Assembly (NCBI GenBank): GCA_020631735.1
Contig: CM036221.1
Location: 10,831,381-10,895,380 of the forward strand
From: Saccharum officinarum
Lineage: Eukaryota; Streptophyta; Magnoliopsida; Poales; Poaceae
Direction: 5' to 3'
DNA: 64,000 nucleotides
This document shows, one piece after another, positions 54,448-64,000 of the stretch; the first letter of the stretch is position 1; every line of letters begins with the position of its first letter. The position numbers and the translations under genes are program-made. The notes below the pieces were generated by a model that saw only the letters and a list, made by a program, of their open reading frames with translations, did no database searches and was not told the DNA's origin.

Positions 54448-56217
54448 CAGACCAGGGCCGTACCTACGATTTGGATGTGGCCCTAAAATCTATAAGAAAA
54501 TAATATAACAAAAGCATAATTTTACTTTATTATAAAGTTTCAAATATACGTTGTTCTTACAATACTTAGAACATATCAAATCTTGATGCTAAAACAATAC
54601 AAAAGTACTTAAGAAACAAACTGACCTTATATTCTAGTTTCTACTGAAAAGCATCATTCTCCTAGTATTCTTCGAAATGAAGTCTTCAATTATATCTTCA
54701 CACTTGATCATCTCCAAGATATCATTTTCAAGTGCTATTGTTGCCAACCCATTGAGTCCTTCTTGTGTCATTGCACATCGCAAGTAGGACTTCAATAACT
54801 TGAGTTTAGAAAAGCTTCTTTCCGCAGATGCAACGGTAACTGGAATGGTTAACAAAACTCTGTATGCAATAATGGCGTTTGGAAAAGAACCATGTTGTTT
54901 CAAATATTCTAGAATATCAAGAGGGCCCATAGATCTGTCAATATGATCTTGAATGAACTTTAACTCCACGTATAATTCTCTTCCATCAATATCTGAATGT
55001 TCTCCACTTTTAAGTTTAGCTTCTAGATTGACACAAGAAGAAAGCAATTTTCTATCACCCAAGGAACGCAACTTATATGAAGTAAATAGGAAACCAAAAT
55101 TATTTTGGAATTCCTCATATTGTTCAAATCTCCTAGAAAGTGAAACTATGGCTTGATCAACAACAGGTATAAAATAATCACGCCGAAATGAATCTCCTGC
55201 AGATTGCGAAGGAGAAGATGCATCATCAGGGCTCTCACCAAATTGTCTTTTCCTTTTGATCTTACGTTTGGTGCGAAAAATTGGATAAATTTACATCTCT
55301 AGTGCAATTTCTGTTGCAACTTGCAAAGCTTTTGAAAAGCCCGTTTCTCTGCACTCTTTGAAAAAGGATATTATCTCTCGTACATTCTCAATGGCAGTAT
55401 CAATAATCATATCCTTTGCTTGTAGCTGCTTGCTGACCAAATTAACAGCGGATAATAGTTCATACCAGATGAGTATTGCCACTAAAAATTCAAAGCTACC
55501 AAGCTCATTGTCTGCTAAGGATTTAGCTTCACTACTTGACAATGGATCATCATCACTTTCAACCACTTGCAGCAAGGCCTCCCGTATTTCTTGCATCTGG
55601 AACCTTATAGCCTTAACACTATCAACACGACTCTCCCAACGAGTAGTTGACAATGGCTTAAGTGTCAATCCTGTAATGTTATCCAAAAGAATATGCCATT
55701 TCTTAGTGGATTTACCAAATGTCATATAGATGTGTTGTATGACTCTAAAAAAATCTTTTGCTTTACCACAAGACTTGGCCATGTCACATAATGTTAGATT
55801 CAGACTGTGACAGCCACAAGCTGAATAAAAAGCCATGGGATTTATATCCAAAAGTTTCTTTTGTACCCCTTGATGTTTCCCTTTCATATTTGACCATTGT
55901 CATATCCCTGCCCTCTCACATTGTCTATATCAAGGTCAAGATTCTTCAATTCATTCTGTAAGACATCAAACAATCCTTGTCCACTAGTATCTTTTACCTC
56001 TAAAAATCGTAGAAAGGATTCTTCAACACAAACATAATCTGAGGACATATCAACATACCTTATGATCAAAGACATTTATTCCTGATGGCTTGCATTAGGA
56101 GTGCAATCAAGTATAACCGAGAAGTACTTTGCTTGTTTTACCTTTCTAATGATTTCACTCCTAATTGCATCAGCGAGCAAACTTATTAACTCGTTCTGGA
56201 TGCCATGACCAAGATAG

Positions 56218-56691
56218 TGTTAGATAGCTTTTAGGATCGAGTAGCAGTAGATCAGAGGGGTTGAGCTATACATTTCGGTTATAAATATCAAGATCCTAGT
56301 GATGGATCTACCAGATCCGTGAGGGAGGGAGAGAGAGAGAGAGAGGAGGTAAACCGTCGGTAGGAAGGGTGGAGTTCGATCCGGACGCCATCACGAACGT
56401 TGATGGTGGTTGCGCACGGGCAGCGTCGGTCGGAGAAGGGGAGCGCGGTGCAGTGACGGCGGCGGAGCTTCCCGTCGCTCACAGCGCGACCCTCGAGATT
56501 GGTTAGGGTTGTAGGTGGGGAAAGGCGGCTCAGGCGAACCTCGTGACTCGAGCCCCGGCTCCCCACCTCCTTTATATAGCGCTGCGCGACGGGGGCCCAC
56601 CAGCCATTATTGGGCTGGGCGCCCCCGATCAGGGCGCGGATCAGAGGCCTAATGAGCCGTTGGGCTCATTAGAGGAGAGATCAATCTAACA
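56218..56691 (-). repeat. 3' LTR of Copia element 2
   Basis: 474 bp; differs from its partner at about ten positions, for example tgttagatag/tgttatatag, gatcgagtag/gattgagtag and a longer gagaga run. Confidence 0.95.
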
Positions 56692-56892
56692 TTCTCCCCC
56701 TTGATCTCACTTATACTTTAACCTTTTATCTTTGACTTCAATGCTTTTAACTTTACTCGTTCCATCACAGATAAGTGCATAGAGCATGTTTCATCATCAC
56801 GGTCAATCGCCGATAGATTCGACAGCTACAATGCGCGTCTCTGATCTGAAACAGTTACTTTAACTTTTGGGCCCTTTATTATAGTCCAGGAG

Positions 56893-59800
56893 TCATAGGC
56901 TTTCCCTTAAACCCATGCCGGCTACATGTTCCCTGAACACGTTGGGTGGTAAGCCTTTTGTAAGCGGATCCGCGAGCATCTTTTCAGTGCTTATATGCTC
57001 AAGATTTATAATTTGATCCCGGACCTTATCCTTCACAACATAATACTTTATGTCAATGTGTTTGGCAGCACCACTTGACCTATTGTTGTGAGCGTACTGT
57101 ACTGCTGGATTATTATCGCAGTATAACTTTAGTGGCTTATGTATGCTGTCGACCACCTTCAAACCGGGTATGAACTTCTTTAGCCAGTTCACCTGCCCCG
57201 TTGTCTCATAACACGCTACAAACTCGGCATACATTGTGGACGATGTAGTGACGGTTTGTTTTGAGCTTTTCCATGAAATTGCTCCTCCTGCGAGAGTGAA
57301 CACATATCCTGTCGTGGATTTTCTATCATCTCTCGCATAATCAGAATCCGAATACCCCACTATCTGGAGATAATCTGATTTTCTATACGTCAACATGAGG
57401 CCTTTCGTACCTTGCAAATATCGCAAGACTTTCTTTACCAGTTTCCAGTGTTCAATTCCTGGATTACTTTGAAATCTGCCAAGCAACCCGGTAACAAAAG
57501 CTAAGTCAGGGCGCGTGCACACTTGAGCATATTATAGGCTTCCGACAGCAGAAGCATATGGAACCACTTTCATTTGATCGAGCTCATATTGGTTCCTTGG
57601 GCATTGAAAATCCCCATATCGTCGCCCTTGACCATGGGTGCAGGTGATGCACTACATTTATGCATACTGAATTTCTTTAAAACCTTTTCTATGTATGCCT
57701 TTTGTGAAAGTCCTAATACCCCTTTACTTCTATCTCGGTGAATCTCTATGCCTAAAACAAAAGACGCTTCACCAAGATCTTTCATATCAAATTTTGAAGA
57801 TAAAAACTTCTTTGTCTCCAGTAGTAGATGAACATCACTACTAACAAGTAAGATATCATCTACGTACAGGATTAGGAAGATATACCTTCCATTCTTAAAC
57901 TTTGCATAAACACAATTATCTTCAATATTTTCTTTAAACCCAAAATTCTTTATTGTTCTGTCAAACTTCAAATACCACTGTCTTGAAGCTTGCTTTAACC
58001 CATAAATCGATTTCTTTAAGCGGCATCCCATTCGTTCTTTTCCTTCCATGACAAAACCTTTCGGTTGAGCCATGTAAACATTTTCCTCCAGATCCCCATT
58101 CAGGAATGCCGTTTTTACATCCATCTGATGTAACTCTAAATCGTAGTGTGCCACTAATGCCATTATAATTCTGAAGGAATCTTTACATGAGACTGGAGAA
58201 AACGTCTCATTGTAATCAATCCCTTCTCTTTGTGTGAAACCTTTTGCCACAAGTCGCGCTTTAAACCTTTCAATATTCCCTTGGGAGTCACGTTTTGTCT
58301 TATAGACCTATTTACAGCCTACTGTCTTGGCTCCTTTAGGAATATGTTCTAAGTCCCAAACTTTGTTGGTACTCATTGACTTTATTTCATCTTCCATGGC
58401 CTCAAGCCACTTGGATGAATTATCGCTTCTCATGGCTTCTTCAAATGAAGTGGGATCACCCTCCATTTAAAATTCTTCAGTGTTATACACCTCATAATCA
58501 TCAGGTATAGCTGATCTTCTAGCTCTTTGGGACCTTCTCGGGGCCTCCATATTTGGCACATTTTTAGTTTGGGGCTGTTGTTGCTCTCCCTCATCTGTGG
58601 CATCAGTTTGTATAGGTTCCTGAAGGACAGGTTCCTCATCATTATTTACTGTCACCACAGGAGAACTGACAACAGGTGTTGGCACTACAGTATCTGGCAC
58701 TGTTGGTGCAACAAGAACAGGTAGTTCAAAGAATGGTTCCTGAATCATCGGAGTTGGCACACATACCCGCTTCTCCTCAAGAACAATTTCTCGAGCCACC
58801 ATGCTCCCCCTCATCATTTCATCCTCTAAGATAACAGCGTGTCTCGTTTCTACAAATTTTGTGTATCTATCTGAACAGTAGAAACGAAAACCTTTTGACT
58901 TTTCAGGATAGCCAATAAAATGGCAGCTAACTGTTTTGGGATCTAGCTTCCCAATATTTGGGTTAAACACTTTTGCCTCAGCAGGACTCCCCCCCACACG
59001 TAAGTGTTTTAGTGAGGGTTCTCTTCCTGTCCACAATTCATATGGTGTTTTGGGCACCGCTTTGCTTGGTACTCTATTTAGAATATGAATGGCGGTTTTT
59101 AACGCCTCCATCCATAGACTTAATGGCAAGTCAGAGTAACTCATCATACTACGCACCATATCCATTAAGGTACGGTTTCGCCTTTCAGCTACTCCATTCT
59201 GCTGAGGTTCGCCCGGTGTAGAATACTGGGCTACTATGCCATTCTCCTGTAGAAACCTTGCAAAGGGTCCAGGAGCTTGGCCATATGGGGTATGTCGACC
59301 GTAGTACTCCCCACCACGATCAGACCGAACCACTTTAATCTTTAAATTATGCTGATTTTCAACTTCAGCCTTAAATATTTTAAATTTATCCAACGCTTCA
59401 TTTCTTTCTTTAATTGGATAAATGTAACCATAACGGGAGTAGTCATCTGTGAATGTTATGAACGAATCAAAACCATCCACACTTTTCACAGGAAAAGGAC
59501 CACAGATGTCTGTGTGAATTATCTGTAGAATTCCTGTGCTTCGTTTAGCATCCTTTTTAATTTGCTTTGTGTATTTTCCTTTAATGCATTCTCTGCACTG
59601 TTCAAAATCTGAGAACTCTAATGGAGGAAGAATATCATTCTTAACTAGTCTCTCTATTCTCCCCCTCGAAATATGGCCTAAACGACAGTGCCATAATTTC
59701 GACGACGCATCTTGAGTTCTCTTTCGTTTTCTATTCACGTTCACAAACGAGAATACGTTATCATTCGCATCACATACGGAATTCACATTTTCACGAAGTG

Positions 59801-61073
59801 ATAACAAATAAAGATCTTGCTTTTGAAAAGCAAGGCCAACACATTCATTATTACATAATATTTCACATTTTCCATCTCCAAAATGACAATCAAATCCATC
59901 GTTGTCCAAACATGACACACTAATCAAGTTTCTTTGTAATGACGAAACAAATAAAACATCTTTTAACAAAAGAATGAATCCATCAGCAAGCTCTAAGGAG
60001 ACATCGCCAACAGCTTCGACGTCTGCTTGGACTCCATTTGCGACTTTAACGTGCCTTTCGCTTCTTTGCGTAGTTCTCGTCGAACGGAATCCCTGTAAAG
60101 AATTTGCAACATGAACAGTTGCTCCTGAGTCAATCCACCAAGTAGATTTCGAATACTGTACATACAGGGATTCATTTATAAACGTAATCATGTTCTCACC
60201 TTGCTTTGCCATGATCATCTTTAGGAATTTGGGACAATCTTTCTTGTAATGTCCCGTCTTCTTGCAGTGAAGACACTGATCTTTGTTCACTGTGAATTTG
60301 TTCTGCTGAGGCTGATGCTGCATGGGAGCTTTGCCCTTTGGCTTTGAGGGAGAGTTGGCATTGGCATTGAAATTCTTTCTTTTGTTGTCTTTAACAAAAT
60401 TGAGAGTACCACCATTGGCGGCTTTTATCCTCTCTTCCTCCTGTGCACACATCGCCATACAACGTTCTAGATCCCATTTCTCGGGCTGAATGTTGTAGTT
60501 GACAACAGATGTGTCAAAATCTTTTGGTAAAGAAGCAAAAATCAAATGGACAAGAAACTCTTCCGTAAGAGCCAGATCCATTGGTTTTAGCTTGTTGTTC
60601 AAATGGTTCATTTTTGATATGTGCTCTCTTATGCCATTGCCATGTACACCTCCAGTGTATTTTTCTGTTACCAGCTGCTTTATCAGCTGAGTAGCATATG
60701 TCTTTGAAGAGCCATAGAACTGACTCTTTATCCTTTCCAAGTATTCTGTGACAGTGTCACACTCTTGGATTGAGCCCATTATGGTAGGCTCAATTGTGTT
60801 CTTTATGACAGCAACACACTTTTTGTTGGCATTGACCCACTTTTATTTTTGTAGGTCATATGCCATCTGTATGGGAGCATGGTCCCTCTCCTTTTTCTGC
60901 CATTCAGCATCAGACTCATTTGCCTCCCTCACCGGTGCCACAGGTTCACTGGGGCACGGTGTGGTGACCACCCAGTCCACCTCAGCCAAAACAAAGGCAA
61001 GGTCAATTTTCTTTTTCCATTCGTTGTAGTTGTCACCTTTGAGGGGTGGAATATCTTTGATAAACCCCATCAA
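56893..61073 (-). pseudogene. Copia gag-pol of element 2, multiply interrupted
   Basis: Gag starts at 61073 or three codons after (MMGFIKDIPPLKGDNYNEW). The zinc knuckle is CLHCKKTGHYKKDC and the protease block WWIDSGATVHVANS. Integrase runs from LWHCRLGHISRG through TDDYSRYGYIY, RSDRGGEYYGRH and QNGVAERRNRT. RT has FLNGDLEENVY and LYVDDILLVS; RNase H has VGYSDSDYARD and CDNNPAVQYAHN. Breaks: TAA at 60843-60845 (gag), TAA at 58467-58469, TAG at 58308-58310, a frameshift near 57615 and TAA at 57532-57534. The integrase region that is frameshifted in element 1 is intact here. Confidence 0.92.
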
Positions 61074-61089
61074 AGACTAACCTCCTGAA

Positions 61090-62489
61090 AATATAAGTCA
61101 TATAAAGTGAGAACATAATTATAACAACAATAATTGCATGCCTTAGTTTAACGTTGGTCAAAATCAAAACATACAATTATTTTATACATTAAATCTACAT
61201 CACCGTTGGGCAGAAATAGAAATAATGCATAATCATTTAAAATTATAATATTGCTATTAACAACGTTGGTCAGAAAATAACAATATCATAATCAACTTAT
61301 TTTTAATCTCTTGGCTCTTAAAATCAAATTCTCCCGTTGGTTCGAATTTAATTAAAAGTCCATAATTACTTTAAATACGCAGCGGAAACATTAACATTCA
61401 ATAATTATTTTCCTATTTTTCAGAAGCAACTTTACTATTTATTTGGCCATTTCGGCCCGATCCAGCAATCAGTTTGCGCGGCCCAGCGAAAACGGCCCAT
61501 GGCCTGTTCATGCGCGCGCGTGCCAGCGAACTCGGCCCAGCTACCTGCGGCCTAGCCGCGCGCGCCAGCTCTCCCGGCCCAGCCGCTTGCGGCCCAGCCG
61601 CGCGCTCCAGCGCTCCCCCGCGCCCAGGCCACAACCTGGGCCTGGGCCGGGAATTCGGCCTCGCGCCCTTTCCCGCCTGGGCTGCGGCGCTGGCCCAATT
61701 GATCTCAGCCGCTCGCGGCGATCGGACAGTTGGCCTTCAATGTCGCTGGATCAAAACCAGCGAACGCCGTCGTTCCCTGAACCCTAGCCCATTTCTCTGC
61801 TTGCTTTCTCCTCTCCTCTCCCACGGCGACGCTAGCGAAGACGAAGGGAGCGCGCGGCCACCTCGTCACCGGAGAAGAAGGGAGGACGACACCGGTGCCA
61901 AGCCCCTCGCTGGTGCGCGCGCTCGCCCATGGCAGAGCGGGCCACCGTCGAGCGGCTTTGGACCGCTGCCCTGAGCCACGGCCGAGCCGGACCTCTATCC
62001 GCGCGCCAACCATGGCGGCGGTGATCACCGCCCGCACGGTGATAGCTTTTCGCATGACGGCGGTGTCGGGAGGACCGGGTAGGTTCCCCTCTTCATCCTT
62101 TTCCTTCCCCAAAACCCGATCTAGGGTTAGGGTTTCATTTCTAGGGTTAGGGTTCTTTCTGATCCGATCCGAGATCGGGATCCTTTTCATCCTTTTCCGG
62201 TTTCTTTGATTCGGATTTTGCACGATTTCCCGATTAGGGTTAGGGTTGGGGACGACACTGTTTTTCCCAAATCGCCTTTGGGTTCTTCTTTAACCTCATG
62301 AGGTTTAGAGTTCATCCGAACCATATCTTTTCTCAGATCCGACGGATCGAGTTTAGGGTTCAACCGAACGTCGGCCGACCCTTTTCTGCTTAGATCCGCA
62401 CCGGATCTAACCAACTTTCTTCTCGGGTAACTTTTAATTTCTTTTCCCCGACAGCTAGATCTACATGCTATGTAGGCGTCCGATACCAA
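61090..62489 (-). other. Leader of Copia element 2, with gene-like block and telomere-like repeats
   Basis: Same layout as the leader of element 1: cgttgg words near gag (61151, 61203, 61262, 61336), then on the plus strand a gene-like GC-rich block (about 61440-62080, with accctagccc and a pyrimidine-rich leader), then several gggttagggtt words (62110-62250) up to the primer-binding site. Confidence 0.7.
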
Positions 62490-62961
62490 TGTTATATAGC
62501 TTTTAGGATTGAGTAGCAGTAGATCAGAGGGGTTGAGCTATACATTTCGGTTATAAATATCAAGATCCTAGTGATGGATCTACCGGATCCGTGAGGGAGG
62601 GAGGGAGAGAGAGAGGAGGCAAACCGTCGGTAGGAAGGGTGGAGTTCGATCCGGACGCCATCACGAACGTTGATGGTGGCTGCGCACGGGCAGCGACGGT
62701 CGGAGAAGGGGAGCGCGGTGCAGTGACGGCGGCGGAGCTTCCCGTCGCTCACAGCGCGACCCTCGAGATCGGTTAGGGTTGTAGGTGGGGAAAGGCGGCT
62801 CAGGCGAACCTCGTGACTCGAGCCCCGGCTCCCCACCTCCTTTATATAGCGCTGCGCGACGGGGGCCCACCAGCCATTATTGGGCTGGGCGCCCCCGATC
62901 AGGGCGCGGATCAAAGGCCTAATGAGCCGTTGGGCTCATTAGAGGAGAGATCAATCTAACA
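62490..62961 (-). repeat. 5' LTR of Copia element 2
   Basis: 472 bp with TATATAAAGG on the minus strand near 62840-62849 as its probable TATA box. Confidence 0.95.
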
Positions 62962-64000
62962 GATAGTGCTTATGAATTTCATCATTGGTGATGCACCGAA
63001 CATGCTCTTGGATAACAGGGTCAAATTCAGCAAGCAATTGAACCATTCCTAAGAAATTTCCATTGCTATCTTGGTATAACTTGCTATTACTGCCACAGAA
63101 TGCTAGATTATGTGATGCAAGAAATTTTACAATTAAGATAATTCTGTACAAAACTTTTCTCCAATGCTCCCTTTCCGTTTGGATTTCTCTTTGAGCAACG
63201 CTGTCAATTGTTTGATCATTCTGCAACCTGAGGCGCAATTCATATCAAGAAGCCATATTCGAGACATGCTCTGCACTAGTTTCATGCTCTTTAAGTCTAG
63301 TGCCAAAATGATTCCAATCACTGAACCCATCATTTGCCAACTGTCCTTTTGCATGCCCCTTTCTCAATAATTTGCAACAAAAGCAAAATACTCTATCTAG
63401 AGGTTTGCAATATACAAGCCATTCTCTGTCACAAGTTTCACCATTTGTGAGAACTCTAGTGTAAAATGTTGCAGAAAATCTTCTAGAAAATCTATCTTTG
63501 GGACCTTTAAGAATTGATAAATCTCTTTTAGGACCCTTCTGCAGCAATATATCAATCATTTTAGAATCAAGTGAATCCCAATATCTTGGATCATATATGT
63601 CAGGCTGGAAAGAACTATTGTTGTCATTGTTACTTTCAGTTCTAGCATGTGCTTCATCAACATGTCTGATACCTTCGCTGTTAATTTCTGGCCCAACTTC
63701 TACTGTGTTTCTACCATCATCAGCATGACCCTCTCCAACATTAGCATCAGGGGTTTGATTTTGAGAAGTAAACTGAGAATCTTTCAAAACATATCTATCA
63801 AGAGCACCCCTTTGAGTTTGAGCTGCTGCTTCTAATCTCTATTTCTTCTTACGTTTTTCATGACCAGATTCAAACCTCCTATTTCTTGAAGACATGATGC
63901 AAATCTGAAATCTCCTGTGAAATTCCCTAATTATAATGCAGATTTTTAGACTAAAATGCTTTTCAAGGTACAAGTGTACAACTGCACACAATTGGGGATG

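Larger units (their letters stand above)
56218..62961 (-). mobile_element. Full-length Ty1/Copia element 2, inserted in the hAT transposase
   Basis: LTRs 56218-56691 (474 bp) and 62490-62961 (472 bp), TGTTA...CTAACA, with about ten differences and small indels in a ga-repeat (roughly 2%). Perfect target duplication GATAG (56213-56217, 62962-62966). Minus orientation, primer-binding site ttggtatcgg next to the 5' LTR, polypurine tract (aagggggagaa) beside the 3' LTR. Its proteins and LTR ends (gggcgcccccgatcagggcg) resemble Copia element 1, so the two are related lineages; this one is older. Confidence 0.96.
54634..63894 (-). pseudogene. hAT-family transposase with TTF-type zinc finger, broken
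   Basis: Minus-strand pieces: start MSSRNRRFESGHEK (63894); a TTF-type zinc finger region (63787-63245, with FCFCCKLLRKG and the following His-containing stretch); DUF4371/RNase-H-like core (63238-62962, then after the Copia insertion 56217-55291, with [14 protein letters not shown] and ACGCHSLNLTLCD); and the hAT C-terminal dimerisation domain (55250-54634, with VTVASAERSFSKLKLLKSYLR). Besides the Copia insertion there are an early TAG (63839-63841), a TAA (56076-56078), a one-base loss near 55895 and a TAA (55291-55293). Related plant genes are often annotated as zinc finger MYM-type protein 1-like or TTF-type zinc finger proteins. It is a dead copy. Confidence 0.88.
54448..64000 (-). mobile_element. 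hAT-type element (zf-TTF/DUF4371 transposase), split by Copia element 2; runs off the window
   Basis: A terminal-repeat-like cagggccgtacctacgatt at 54448 marks the 3' end (minus sense). The transposase pseudogene fills 54634-63894 and the 5' end lies beyond the window edge. The 6.74-kb Copia element at 56218-62961 sits inside with target duplication GATAG, so the hAT element itself is about 2.8 kb within the window. The hAT limits are inferred from one end only. Confidence 0.75.

Noticed and set aside
1..64000. tRNA, rRNA or snoRNA genes
   Set aside because: I scanned for tRNA A/B-box patterns and conserved rRNA segments and saw none apart from the tRNA-complementary primer-binding sites; a dedicated search could still find small ones.

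Overview
The window is plant nuclear DNA from a grass, probably a panicoid/andropogonoid cereal such as Sorghum, Saccharum or Miscanthus. The evidence is GC-rich first exons beside AT-rich introns, canonical GT-AG splicing, very dense Tourist/PIF-Harbinger and Stowaway MITEs, and nested LTR retrotransposons. The species call is inference.

Three host genes can be rebuilt exon by exon, all on the minus strand. (1) A MAP kinase phosphatase of the MKP1 type (6135-9992, two exons). (2) A beta-N-acetylhexosaminidase of the HEXO1 type (22359-35107, fifteen exons including a 17-nt microexon). (3) A bicupin of the 11S-globulin/legumin-like superfamily (40445-42752, three exons with a TATA box). MKP1 and HEXO1 are also neighbouring loci in Arabidopsis (At3g55270 and At3g55260, from memory), so this looks like old conserved microsynteny. 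A small acidic single-exon gene at 3293-3805 on the plus strand is plausible but unidentified.

Layout. 1-1.5 kb: LINE remnant. 1.5-6 kb: A-rich DNA, the acidic gene and simple repeats. 6.1-10.5 kb: MKP1 and its GC-rich 5' region. 11.5-12.0 kb: a hAT-type palindromic element with 8-bp target duplications. 12.3-14.7 kb: a truncated second copy of the 3' end of HEXO1. 14.7-20.66 kb: an isolated LTR, a Mutator-like element whose transposase is followed by the start of a plant-mobile-domain exon, and a Helitron-like 3' end. 20.66-35.1 kb: the complete HEXO1 gene. Its introns carry a young full-length chromodomain Gypsy element (24401-29897, 5-bp TSD), a solo LTR of the same family (31355-31768, 5-bp TSD), tandem Helitron-like 3' ends and several MITEs. 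35.2-44.9 kb: MITEs and the cupin gene. 45.1-51.6 kb: a Copia element with apparently identical LTRs but a broken reading frame. 51.6-54.4 kb: MITE, inverted repeat and unassigned DNA. 54.4 kb to the end: a hAT-type zf-TTF/DUF4371 transposase pseudogene, split by a second, older Copia element (56218-62961).

I see no evidence for a new enzymatic system. The most interesting material is how mobile DNA has shaped the HEXO1 locus: a tandem partial gene duplication whose edges coincide with an LTR and a Helitron-like terminus, one site occupied by MITEs in opposite orientation in the two copies, a possible splice-donor shift after an 8-nt gain at the end of exon 1, and about 6 kb of retrotransposon kept inside an otherwise intact gene. 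A one-nucleotide frame disagreement at the MKP1 N-terminus, and a gene-like block in the leaders of both Copia elements, also deserve a second look.
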